Below are positions 23,980-31,662 of a DNA stretch of 64,000 nucleotides, piece after piece. The DNA is from SG8-41 sp963699525. GTDB taxonomy: Bacteria; Pseudomonadota; Gammaproteobacteria; Burkholderiales; SG8-41. The first letter of the stretch is position 1; every line of letters starts with the position of its first letter. The DNA is taken from NCBI GenBank assembly GCA_963699525.1, contig CAVOUI010000008.1:1-64000 (forward strand). Direction: 5' to 3'. The notes beneath the pieces are model-generated. The model was not told the origin of the DNA, did not search any database, and worked only from the letters and a program-made list of their open reading frames with translations. A program made the translations under genes and the position numbers.

Positions 23980-25019
23980 GTCGTCGGAGTGCCTTTCTTT
24001 ACGGGTCGCTTTACCCGCCTGCCAATCAGCGAATCGTAGTACTTGGGAGCCAGACCGAGGCCGGGACGGATGATCCGGAGGTGGTCTGGGGCGAAGACAT
24101 CACCTTCCATCATGTCCTGGACGACGTAGATCGAGCGACGAAAAGCGAGCGAAGGCGTTTCGCTTTCCGTCGGGCCGTACGAGACGGCTCCCATTGCCAG
24201 CCACGCCCGCTCGGTTTCAGCCACGAGACTTCTCAATTCTTCTGGCTCGAGCGAGAAGGCAGAATCGACTCCGCCATCCGCGCGCCGCAATGTGAAGTGC
24301 TTTTCGATCACTGAGGCGCCGAACGCGACGCTCGCAACCGCCGCGCCGATACCCATCGTGTGGTCGGACAGGCCCACTTGGCAGCTGAACCGGGAACGCA
24401 GGTCCGGGATGGTGCAAAGGTTGGTATTGACCGGTTGCGCGGGATAGGTGCTGGTGCACTTGAGCAGCACCAGGCCCTTGCACCCCGCTTCGCGCGCTGT
24501 GCGCACCGCATCGTCCAGCTCCGGTAGCGATGCCATTCCGGTGGACATGATCAGGGGCTTCCCGGTCCCGGCCGCCTTTCGGATGAGCGGAAGATGGGTG
24601 ATTTCAAAGGAGGCGATCTTGTAGCAGGGCGCACCCAGCGACTCGAGAAAATCGACTGCAGTCTCGTCGAAGGGGCTGCTAAACGCGATCATCCCGAGTG
24701 CCTGCGCCCGCTCGAAGATCGGCTTGTGCCATTCCCACGGGGTGTGAGCCTCACGGTAAAGCTCATAGAGTGACTTGCCCTTCCAGGGCGAACCGGGATC
24801 CGTAATGACGAATTCCCGTTCGGCCATGTCAATGGTCATCGTGTCGGCGGTGTATGTCTGGATCTTGAAGGCGTGGGCACCGGCCGATGCTGCGGCTTCC
24901 ACGATGGCCAGGGCGCGTTCCAGCGACTGGTTGTGGTTGCCCGACATCTCCGCGACCACGAGGGGAGGGGCATCCTGTCCAATGCGACGATTGGCGACGG
25001 AGAAACCGAGTGGCGTCAT
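23964..25019 (-). CDS. pseI: Pseudaminic acid synthase
   Basis: About 351 residues starting MTPLGFSVANRRIG at 25019, where ATG overlaps the pseG-pseH stop as ATGA; the longer upstream frame belongs to that gene. NeuB-type barrel with AEMSGNHNQSLERALAIVEA, HAFKIQTYTADTM and EKHFTL, plus a C-terminal SAF (antifreeze-like) domain around FRRSIYVVQDMMEGD. It condenses 2,4-diacetamido-2,4,6-trideoxy-L-altrose with phosphoenolpyruvate to give Pse5Ac7Ac. The NHN after AEMSG and the neighbouring pseC/pseG genes favour PseI over NeuB or LegI. Confidence 0.9.
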   Translation of the reverse strand: MTPLGFSVANRRIGQDAPPLVVAEMSGNHNQSLERALAIVEAAASAGAHAFKIQTYTADTMTIDMAEREFVITDPGSPWKGKSLYELYREAHTPWEWHKPIFERAQALGMIAFSSPFDETAVDFLESLGAPCYKIASFEITHLPLIRKAAGTGKPLIMSTGMASLPELDDAVRTAREAGCKGLVLLKCTSTYPAQPVNTNLCTIPDLRSRFSCQVGLSDHTMGIGAAVASVAFGASVIEKHFTLRRADGGVDSAFSLEPEELRSLVAETERAWLAMGAVSYGPTESETPSLAFRRSIYVVQDMMEGDVFAPDHLRIIRPGLGLAPKYYDSLIGRRVKRPVKKGTPTTWDML

Positions 25020-26497
25020 AGCGCGTCCAAATCGGTTCCCAAGACGTATTTCCCGTCGTGGTAGCCAGCGGCGTGAAATGCAGCAAGCGAAGCAGTGTTG
25101 GCCGGCAACACCTCGGCAACGATGCGCCTGACCTCGGGATGCATGGCGCGTAGCCACATCGTGGCTTGACGGACGAGTCCTAACCTGGCGTTCCCGTTGG
25201 AGGGCACGCGGTAAACGGAGATTGTCGCCTCGGGTGGACGGAGATCGAACCGGACCACGCCCTGCGGCATCCCGCCGCGCTCCGCAACCAGCAGAATCCG
25301 CTCGCGGCTCGACAGGGTCTGCTTCATCCAGGCGTCATGCGTGTCCCGAGGGATCTCCCGGCTATCCAGCGAGGCGCTTCGCACGGCGGAGTCATTGCGG
25401 CAACGAAATACCAATTCTGCGTCGTCCATCGTCGCCCGCCGAAACTCGAGGGATGACGGGAACATGGAGTCGGCGACGCGATCGGCGCCCAGGCCGTCCG
25501 TGAGTTCGGCGGTGCGCCGGGCGAGCCCTCGCAGAAGCGCTGGACTTTTGAGGGCGCCAGTAAACCATACCGCCATCGCTTCGACGTCAGGCGTCCGCAG
25601 CTGGGGCATGCCGAGCACGCATCCGGCTTCGATCAACGCTTCCAGCACCGTGCGTTGGTTTTCGGCAATCCCGAATGCGACCGTGGGCACTCCAAGGCAG
25701 GCGCGTTCCCAGTTCATCGAGCCACCTGCGCCAATCGCAAGGTCTGCCCTTGCCAGCAGCTCGGCGATGTCCAGAGCGGGACATTGAAGGACAGCGTTGG
25801 CCATGCCTGCGCACTGCACTTTGATGCGATCGCGGTGGGGATTGGCCCGACCGATGACTACGTCGATACGGTCGATTCCAGCGACATGGCCGCGCAGCGC
25901 CTGAAGCGCCGCACCTGTATGGTTCTGCGGATCGGCGCCCCCGAAGCAGATCATGATGCGGCGAACGGAGCCGTCGCGGGCCCGCAACGTGGACCGAAGC
26001 CTCGCGAACTCGGGTCGCAGCAAAGCATAGCGCGGTCCCCTAAGGAGCTTCGTCTTTGGTGGGACAAGCGCTGCATGGGGATCTTCCGCGGCGCCTGAAA
26101 GATTCTGATCGAGCAGGATATCGCATTCGTGCCTCCGATCGGCAAGGTCATCGATTACCAAGATGCTCCTTGCCGCCTTGCGTGCTCGCGCCTCCCATCG
26201 GCCGTCAATGCTGTAATGGTCGACCACGAGCCAGTCCGTCATCTTGCCTTCATCCAGGACCGCGCATGTCTGCTCTGAGTCGATCTCCGACCGGACGTGG
26301 CCTTCTTGCACCGGCAGCCGACGAATGTCATACCCCTGGCCTTCGAGCCAATCGCAGTAATCTCCCGGCTGCTCACGGCAGATGAAGAGAATATCTGCTC
26401 CGCGCGCTCGCAGCTCCTCCGCCAGCGCGGCGCAACGCACGACGTGGCCGGACCCAATGTTCGACGAAGCATCAACCCGAAAGGCGATTCTCGCCAT
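25016..26497 (-). CDS. pseG: Fused UDP-sugar hydrolase PseG and GNAT acetyltransferase PseH
   Basis: 493 residues. Residues 1 to about 345 are PseG: FRVDASSNIGSGHVVRC at the start, VVDHYSIDGRWE, CFGGADPQNHTGAALQAL and GAGGSMNWERACLGVP. They would remove UDP from UDP-2,4-diacetamido-2,4,6-trideoxy-L-altrose. Residues about 346-493 (LEFRRATMDDAELVFRCRND onward, ending near FHAAGYHDGKYVLG) form a GNAT domain in the place of PseH, the N4-acetyltransferase that acts just before PseG. So two consecutive steps are in one chain. It is 3 bp after the hisF-like gene and overlaps pseI by 4 bases. Confidence 0.87.
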   Translation of the reverse strand: MARIAFRVDASSNIGSGHVVRCAALAEELRARGADILFICREQPGDYCDWLEGQGYDIRRLPVQEGHVRSEIDSEQTCAVLDEGKMTDWLVVDHYSIDGRWEARARKAARSILVIDDLADRRHECDILLDQNLSGAAEDPHAALVPPKTKLLRGPRYALLRPEFARLRSTLRARDGSVRRIMICFGGADPQNHTGAALQALRGHVAGIDRIDVVIGRANPHRDRIKVQCAGMANAVLQCPALDIAELLARADLAIGAGGSMNWERACLGVPTVAFGIAENQRTVLEALIEAGCVLGMPQLRTPDVEAMAVWFTGALKSPALLRGLARRTAELTDGLGADRVADSMFPSSLEFRRATMDDAELVFRCRNDSAVRSASLDSREIPRDTHDAWMKQTLSSRERILLVAERGGMPQGVVRFDLRPPEATISVYRVPSNGNARLGLVRQATMWLRAMHPEVRRIVAEVLPANTASLAAFHAAGYHDGKYVLGTDLDAL

Positions 26498-26500
26498 CGC

Positions 26501-27280
26501 TCAGCGGCTTTCAGCACCGTAGTTTTTACGAATCGGGATGCCTGTGGCAAGCAGCGCCTTCTTCGCCTCTGCCGGCGTCTGCTCCGTGAAGTGAAAAATA
26601 CTTGCGGCGGCAACTGCTGAGGCGCCCGCTTCCTGGATCGCTTGGCGCATGTGTTCATAGGTGCCGGCACCGCCGGATGCGATCACAGGCACATTGACCG
26701 CGTTCACTACCCGCGCCACGAGCTCAAGGTCGTAACCATTCATAGTGCCGTCCTGGTCGATTGATGTAATCAAGATTTCACCGGCGCCGCGGGCTTCCAG
26801 TTCTCTTGCCCATTCGTGCGGACGGCGAACTGTTGCTGCCGTTCCGGAATGGCTGAAGCAGAGATATCTTCCATCTTCCATGCGCCGGGCATCGATGCTC
26901 GCGACGACACACTGTGACCCGAAACGTCTTGCCCCATCGTCAATCAGTTCGGGTTTCGCATAGGCAGTAGTATTGATGCTGATCTTGTCGGCGCCCGCGC
27001 GCAGCAGCTCCTGGATCTGATCGACACTTGTGATGCCGCCGCCGATGGTGAGCGGAACGAAACACTCGCTTGAGAAGTCTCGGATGGATTCGTAGTCGGG
27101 AGCTGCCGATTTTCGACTGGCAGTGATGTCAACCAATACCAGCTCGTCAACATCGCGGGTGTTGTAAACCTTAATTGCCGGCAAAACCGGTCCCACGCGT
27201 CGCCAGCTGTCGAAGCGCACCCCCTTGACGAGACCGAAATCCTTCCAAAGCAGCGTCGGGATCACCCGGACTTTCAGCAT
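26501..27280 (-). CDS. HisF-like ammonia-channel partner, pseudaminic operon copy
   Basis: 259 residues. HisF fold with TIGGGITSVDQIQELLRAGA, ASIDARRMEDGRY and VPVIASGGAGTYEHMRQAI. The N-terminal active-site region reads VIPTLLWKDFGLVKG, so the first catalytic aspartate of histidine-pathway HisF is a leucine here too, while the second (ASIDARR) remains. With the adjacent HisH-like and amidotransferase genes it forms a full acetamidino-forming set. It overlaps the hisH-like stop by 7 bp. Confidence 0.87.
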   Translation of the reverse strand: MLKVRVIPTLLWKDFGLVKGVRFDSWRRVGPVLPAIKVYNTRDVDELVLVDITASRKSAAPDYESIRDFSSECFVPLTIGGGITSVDQIQELLRAGADKISINTTAYAKPELIDDGARRFGSQCVVASIDARRMEDGRYLCFSHSGTAATVRRPHEWARELEARGAGEILITSIDQDGTMNGYDLELVARVVNAVNVPVIASGGAGTYEHMRQAIQEAGASAVAAASIFHFTEQTPAEAKKALLATGIPIRKNYGAESR

Positions 27281-27900
27281 GATGTCGAGTCGAGAAAATT
27301 CTTAATCAGTCGGAGGCCAGCCTTTGAACTTTTCTCGGGATGGAACTGGGTACCGAAAACACGGCCGGTACCTACGGCGGCGACGATGGAAATGCCATAC
27401 TCGGCGCGCGCCAATACATCTTCGGTGCGATCCGGCCGGAAGCCGAAGCTGTGCACAAAGTAGAAATCAGTTTCGTTGGGGATGCCACCGAACAATTCAG
27501 GTTTTGAATTCGCGAGCGATACGGAGTTCCACCCGACATGTGGAATGCGCAAATTACAGCCGAGAGCGTCCAGCCGCACGACTTCCCCGGGGATCAGGTC
27601 CAGTCCTGTCGTGCTGCCCCCCTCTGTTCCGCGAGTCGCCAGGAGCTGCATGCCGAGACAAATTCCGAGAAGCGGTATGCTGTCCTCAAGTGCACAACGA
27701 CGGATGCCCTCAATCCACCCATGCGCGGCAAGACGTGACATGCCGTCAGCGAAGCTTCCGACACCCGGCACGATGATTCGATCTGCGCTACGGAGTTCTT
27801 CTGGGCCCTCTGCAATAACTGCGATTGCACCAAGCTCGGCGACTGCACGACTCACCGATGCAAGGTTACCCATACCGTAATCGACAATAATGACTCTCAC
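27274..27900 (-). CDS. HisH-like glutaminase, pseudaminic operon copy
   Basis: 208 residues. MRVIIVDYGMGNLASV at the N-terminus, nucleophile in LLGICLGMQLL and FHPEKSSKAGLRLI near the C-terminus. It supplies ammonia to the HisF-like barrel encoded next and through it to the PP-loop enzyme upstream. It overlaps the amidotransferase stop by 4 bp and the hisF-like start by 7 bp, so translation is probably coupled across all three. Its closest look-alike in the window is the remnant at 20082-20204, not the copy at 16002. Confidence 0.88.
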   Translation of the reverse strand: MRVIIVDYGMGNLASVSRAVAELGAIAVIAEGPEELRSADRIIVPGVGSFADGMSRLAAHGWIEGIRRCALEDSIPLLGICLGMQLLATRGTEGGSTTGLDLIPGEVVRLDALGCNLRIPHVGWNSVSLANSKPELFGGIPNETDFYFVHSFGFRPDRTEDVLARAEYGISIVAAVGTGRVFGTQFHPEKSSKAGLRLIKNFLDSTSC

Positions 27901-29048
27901 GGATTATCGTAGTTGATCTTTTCAAGATTTCCCTTGCGATCCTTGATGAGCTTGCCATTGGCATCGCGTTTGAAGACCTTCCTGTTGGTGAACTTGTCGC
28001 AGACACTGATGAACTCGTCGACCATCATGTCGAGGGGCCCAAGGATGTCCTCTAGGGACTTGCCGAGGTACGACCACGGGAATTTGCCATCGAGCCGCCG
28101 CACGATGTCCAGGGCGTCCTGCCGAGTTAATCGACCGCGCCGAACGTGCAGACAGGCGAGGTCGGTCGCGCGTCCGAATCCGAACTTGAGAAACTTGAAG
28201 TAATCGTGGATACCGGTTTGGTAATTGTCCAGATTCTCATAGCTCACCATGGAGCCCTCGACCGTGCGCTGATATGTGGTGAGACCGTACGCCTGCGAGA
28301 CGAGAGCATTGGAAAGGCCGTCCCATGGTAGGTAGTAGCCGAGGAAAAGGCCGGTGACGCCTATTCGCGAAAGTTGTTCATCCGTCGGGTAGGTGTAGGG
28401 GACGAGATGCCTCGCCTCGATACCGTCCATCCCGACGAGATCCGAAACCCGCAGGCCCAGCAGACCACCGAACTCCTCCAGCCAGCGGCGGTTGAGAACA
28501 TTGTTCTCGGCGGCCGCCGCGGGTCCGCCGTACTCGTTCTGTGAGTTCTCTCCCCAGACAATGAGCGGCACATCGAACTGTACTGCGGCCCGTACTGGGA
28601 TCGTGAAAATTCCGACGTGCTCCGGCCAGGATATGTCTCCGACTTGCGTAAGACCTATGCGATTGAGCTTGGCTCGAACCAGCGCGTTCGGTGAAAACTC
28701 GATGTAATCCACGCCGAGATGCTTGAGGTTCTCGATGTTCTTGCGGCCGATTACCGAGAGATCGCATGTCGTGGCAGTCACGCAAAGGGGGTTGAGTCCC
28801 AATTGAAGCATCCGCACGACCTGATATGTGCTGTCCTTTCCGCCACTCACGGGCACTATGCAATCCCAGTTACTGCCATCCCGACGGCGATATTTTTCGA
28901 AGATATCGAGTAGTTCGCGCTTTCGAGTGTCCCAGTCGATCACGGCACGCTTCTCAAAGCTTCGGCATGCGTTGCAGATCCCCGAGTCGTCCAAGTGAAG
29001 ATCGGGCTTGGTGTCGGGCATTACGCATCGACGACAGTACTTCAACAT
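27897..29048 (-). CDS. pseA: N-acetyl sugar amidotransferase, PseA/PtmG-like
   Basis: 383 residues. Zinc-type CRRCVMPDTKP and CNACRSFEKR, then the PP-loop PVSGGKDSTYQVVRML (about residues 66-81). GENSQNEYGGPAAAAENN and the long GLTTYQRTVEGSMVSYENLD region match the PseA/PtmG type. In Campylobacter jejuni PseA is required for the acetamidino form of pseudaminic acid, so with the HisH/HisF pair this operon likely makes an acetamidino-Pse. It differs clearly from the copy at 13215, including the loop sequence (SGGKDS against SGGVDS). Confidence 0.88.
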   Translation of the reverse strand: MLKYCRRCVMPDTKPDLHLDDSGICNACRSFEKRAVIDWDTRKRELLDIFEKYRRRDGSNWDCIVPVSGGKDSTYQVVRMLQLGLNPLCVTATTCDLSVIGRKNIENLKHLGVDYIEFSPNALVRAKLNRIGLTQVGDISWPEHVGIFTIPVRAAVQFDVPLIVWGENSQNEYGGPAAAAENNVLNRRWLEEFGGLLGLRVSDLVGMDGIEARHLVPYTYPTDEQLSRIGVTGLFLGYYLPWDGLSNALVSQAYGLTTYQRTVEGSMVSYENLDNYQTGIHDYFKFLKFGFGRATDLACLHVRRGRLTRQDALDIVRRLDGKFPWSYLGKSLEDILGPLDMMVDEFISVCDKFTNRKVFKRDANGKLIKDRKGNLEKINYDNP

Positions 29049-29049
29049 T

Positions 29050-29673
29050 TCAGCTTCGCTTCTCCAATAGAAACCAGGTCACGTCATCCTGCGGAAATTT
29101 CGGATCACGGTGATAGCAGAATCCGTAATCAAGCAGTTGCAGGCTCTCATACAAATCGAGAAATTCCCCGCAGAAATCACGCTTGAACAGCCGGTCGCTG
29201 TGGCCGCGGTAGGTAATTCGGACAGGACGAGGGTTGTAATACTCGCAGATCAGGAGGTAGCGACCGGTGGCCCTGAAAAGCGTTTCGTAGATCCGCGGGA
29301 GAACATCCGGGCTGAGGTGAATAAGCAGTCCCTTGGTCAGCACGAGGTCATAGGTGCGCGTGGGGCTGAAGTTCAGGATCGATTCTTGGATAATGTTCTC
29401 GCGAGGGATTACCGTAGCCAATTCGGCGGCTGCGGCGGCGTTGATCTCAAGAGCGTGCTGATCCTGGTCTGGGAAGAGCAGCTTTAGGGCGCGGAGGTTC
29501 ATGCCAATATTTGCTCCGAATTCCATGCAATGGCCCATGGGCCTTGCAACGCGTAGCGCTCTACTGAAGAAGGCAATGTTGGAAGCGAGCAGTCCGCTTC
29601 CCTTGTTGCGAGCAACGTAATCGGCGCCGAATTCTCCGGCCCAGAATTCCTCTTGTTCGGTCTCGAAACCCAT
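29050..29673 (-). CDS. Pseudaminic acid biosynthesis-associated methylase
   Basis: 207 residues starting MGFETEQEEFWAGEFGADYV, the signature N-terminus of a small SAM methyltransferase family found next to pseudaminic-acid genes. Motif I is CMEFGANIGMNLRALK (about 49-64), and TKGLLIHLSPDVLPRIYETL resembles the family catalytic region. The methyl acceptor in this family has not, to my knowledge, been fixed; an O- or N-methylated Pse precursor is plausible. It lies 1 bp from pseA and 8 bp from the cytidylyltransferase, and the segment is clearly AT-richer than the flanks. Confidence 0.85.
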   Translation of the reverse strand: MGFETEQEEFWAGEFGADYVARNKGSGLLASNIAFFSRALRVARPMGHCMEFGANIGMNLRALKLLFPDQDQHALEINAAAAAELATVIPRENIIQESILNFSPTRTYDLVLTKGLLIHLSPDVLPRIYETLFRATGRYLLICEYYNPRPVRITYRGHSDRLFKRDFCGEFLDLYESLQLLDYGFCYHRDPKFPQDDVTWFLLEKRS

Positions 29674-29681
29674 GAGGCGTT

Positions 29682-30428
29682 TCAGTTTGTCGGTTCCACT
29701 AAGCTGCGTTGCATTACTTTCGAATTAATCGACACCCAATCTGGATGCTCGACAAGCAGATCCAATACGTCCCTCATGACGAATCGGGGCTTGAGCGGGT
29801 AAAGGGTCTCGATAATCCGGCTTACGAGCAGGAAATCCTCCGGCGTGTCCACGGTCCAGCGGTGGTGACTGAGATTCGGCTGCATGGTGATCGACCTGAT
29901 GCGGAAACGATGGGGCCGCCAATAGATGAATGGCGTAACGTGTTCGCGCTCCTGCGGATCCTTTGCCTCGACGCGCGCTTCGTGCAAGGCGCTAGTCGAC
30001 ATTACCTCAACAGCCATCCCCAATGGATAAGTCAGATCAATCATGTTCGACAAATAGTCGCAGTTTTCAGGGGGATCGAAGAACGAGGCAATTGCGGCAT
30101 CGACGATCTCGGGATCGAGAAGTGGGCAGTCAGACGTCACCCTCACGACGGTAGTGGCCTGGTATTGTGCCGCTGCGTCGTCGTAACGTGAGAGTACGTC
30201 GTGTTCCGAGCCTCTGGCATAGGAAATTCCTTCGGATACACAGAGGCCGACGATTGCTTTGTCGGCGTCATTGACGGTCGTTGCGACCACGATCTGATCA
30301 GCATGCCGGACGCGGCGCAGACGCTCGATCTGATAGGAGAGCATGGGGCGGCCCGCAATCGCTCTCAGCACCTTCCCAGGCAGGCGCGTCGATGTCATGC
30401 GGGCTTGTACGATGACTACTGTTGGCAT
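29682..30428 (-). CDS. SpsF-type cytidylyltransferase (probable CMP-pseudaminic acid synthetase)
   Basis: 248 residues, VVIVQARMTSTRLPGKVLRA at the N-terminus, which is the nucleotide-binding loop of NTP_transf_3 enzymes, and VVRVTSDCPLLDPEIVDAAI in the middle. It is of the SpsF class rather than the usual PseF/NeuA class (no ARGGSK loop). No other CMP-sugar synthetase is present in the window, so activating Pse to CMP-Pse most likely falls to this protein. It lies between pseC (41-bp gap) and the methylase. Confidence 0.8.
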   Translation of the reverse strand: MPTVVIVQARMTSTRLPGKVLRAIAGRPMLSYQIERLRRVRHADQIVVATTVNDADKAIVGLCVSEGISYARGSEHDVLSRYDDAAAQYQATTVVRVTSDCPLLDPEIVDAAIASFFDPPENCDYLSNMIDLTYPLGMAVEVMSTSALHEARVEAKDPQEREHVTPFIYWRPHRFRIRSITMQPNLSHHRWTVDTPEDFLLVSRIIETLYPLKPRFVMRDVLDLLVEHPDWVSINSKVMQRSLVEPTN

Positions 30429-30468
30429 CCGGGCGTCTTCCGTCTCTTAAGCGATACGGCCCGCCAGT

Positions 30469-31662
30469 TCATGTAATGAGGGCACACAGCTTGTTGATGA
30501 CCGTTCCCTGCTGTTCATCGGTCAAGCCGAAGTACAGGGGAATGCTCAGGCCTTCGCGGTAATAGGCCCACGCGCGGGGAAAGTCTGATATGCGATGGCC
30601 GAGTCTCCGGTAGTAAGGGTGAACCGGTACCGGGATGTAATGCACCTGGGTCACGAGGCCGGAATCGTACAGGCGCTGCATGTACTCGTTGCGCCCGACG
30701 CAGCCGTTACCGAAGGGCGCCCGTATTACGCAGAGATGGTGAGCGCTCAGATCACGCCTCCCGGTCTGGCCTCGGCGGATGATCGGGTGGCTTTCGAAGG
30801 CTTGGTCGTAGCGCCGGACCAGCTCGCGGCGCCGAGCGAGAAAGCGCTCGAGCTTGGAAAACTGGGAGATGCCGAGCGCGGCCTGGATTTCCGTCAGACG
30901 GTAATTGAAACCAAGCTCCTGCATCTCGTAGTACCAGCGGTTCAGGCGTCCATCGCTGTAGGCCTCACTTTCAAGCTCGAGCGGATCGTCCAATTTATTG
31001 ATGCCGTGACTGCGCAGGCGCAGGAGCTTCCGATGGAGCTTCGGATCGTTCGTCGTGATCATCCCGCCTTCGCCGGTGGTGATGTGCTTCACCGGGTGGA
31101 ACGAGAACACCGTCATCTCCGAGTGCGCGCAGCAACCGACCCGCCTGCCATCGGGGTAGCGGGCGCCGAGCGCGTGCGCGGCGTCTTCTATTACCGAGGC
31201 GCGGTGCGCGTCTGCGATTTCGCGGATCCGTGGCATATCGCAGGGTAATCCCGCGAAATGCACCGGGATGACGGCTCGTACGCGTCCAAGGGCGGCACAC
31301 CGACGGTCGAGGTCGGCCGGATCGATGTTCAGGGTCTCCGCATCGATGTCCGCGAACTGCGGCGAGGCACCGACGTAGCGCGCGCAATTCGCGCTGGCGA
31401 CGAACGTGATCGCGCTCGTCACGACGTTGTCACCGGGTTGAATCCCGGCGGCGGCGCAGGCGAGGTGCAGTGCGGCGGTTCCACTCGTTACCGCGACTGC
31501 GTAGCGAGCACCGACGTAGCCCGCGACAGTCTGCTCGAACCTGTCTATCGTTGGGCCTTGCGTCAGCGTGCTGTGGCGCATCTGCTCGACCACGGCCCGG
31601 ATGTCGTCCTCGTCCAAGAAATGCTGGCCGTACGGTATGAATTCGTCAGCCATCACGCGCAT
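30469..31662 (-). CDS. pseC: UDP-4-keto-6-deoxy-N-acetylaltrosamine aminotransferase
   Basis: 397 residues of the DegT/DnrJ/EryC1 PLP family. FVASANCARYVGASPQFADI, VIEDAAHALGARYPDGRRVG and the lysine region TVFSFHPVKHITTGEGGM are typical of PseC. It aminates UDP-2-acetamido-2,6-dideoxy-L-arabino-hexos-4-ulose at C4. PseB, which normally makes that substrate, is not in the window; FnlA forms the same intermediate. The start may be 31662 or the second Met nine bases later; the former overlaps the end of wbpE by 10 bp. Confidence 0.9.
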   Translation of the reverse strand: MRVMADEFIPYGQHFLDEDDIRAVVEQMRHSTLTQGPTIDRFEQTVAGYVGARYAVAVTSGTAALHLACAAAGIQPGDNVVTSAITFVASANCARYVGASPQFADIDAETLNIDPADLDRRCAALGRVRAVIPVHFAGLPCDMPRIREIADAHRASVIEDAAHALGARYPDGRRVGCCAHSEMTVFSFHPVKHITTGEGGMITTNDPKLHRKLLRLRSHGINKLDDPLELESEAYSDGRLNRWYYEMQELGFNYRLTEIQAALGISQFSKLERFLARRRELVRRYDQAFESHPIIRRGQTGRRDLSAHHLCVIRAPFGNGCVGRNEYMQRLYDSGLVTQVHYIPVPVHPYYRRLGHRISDFPRAWAYYREGLSIPLYFGLTDEQQGTVINKLCALIT

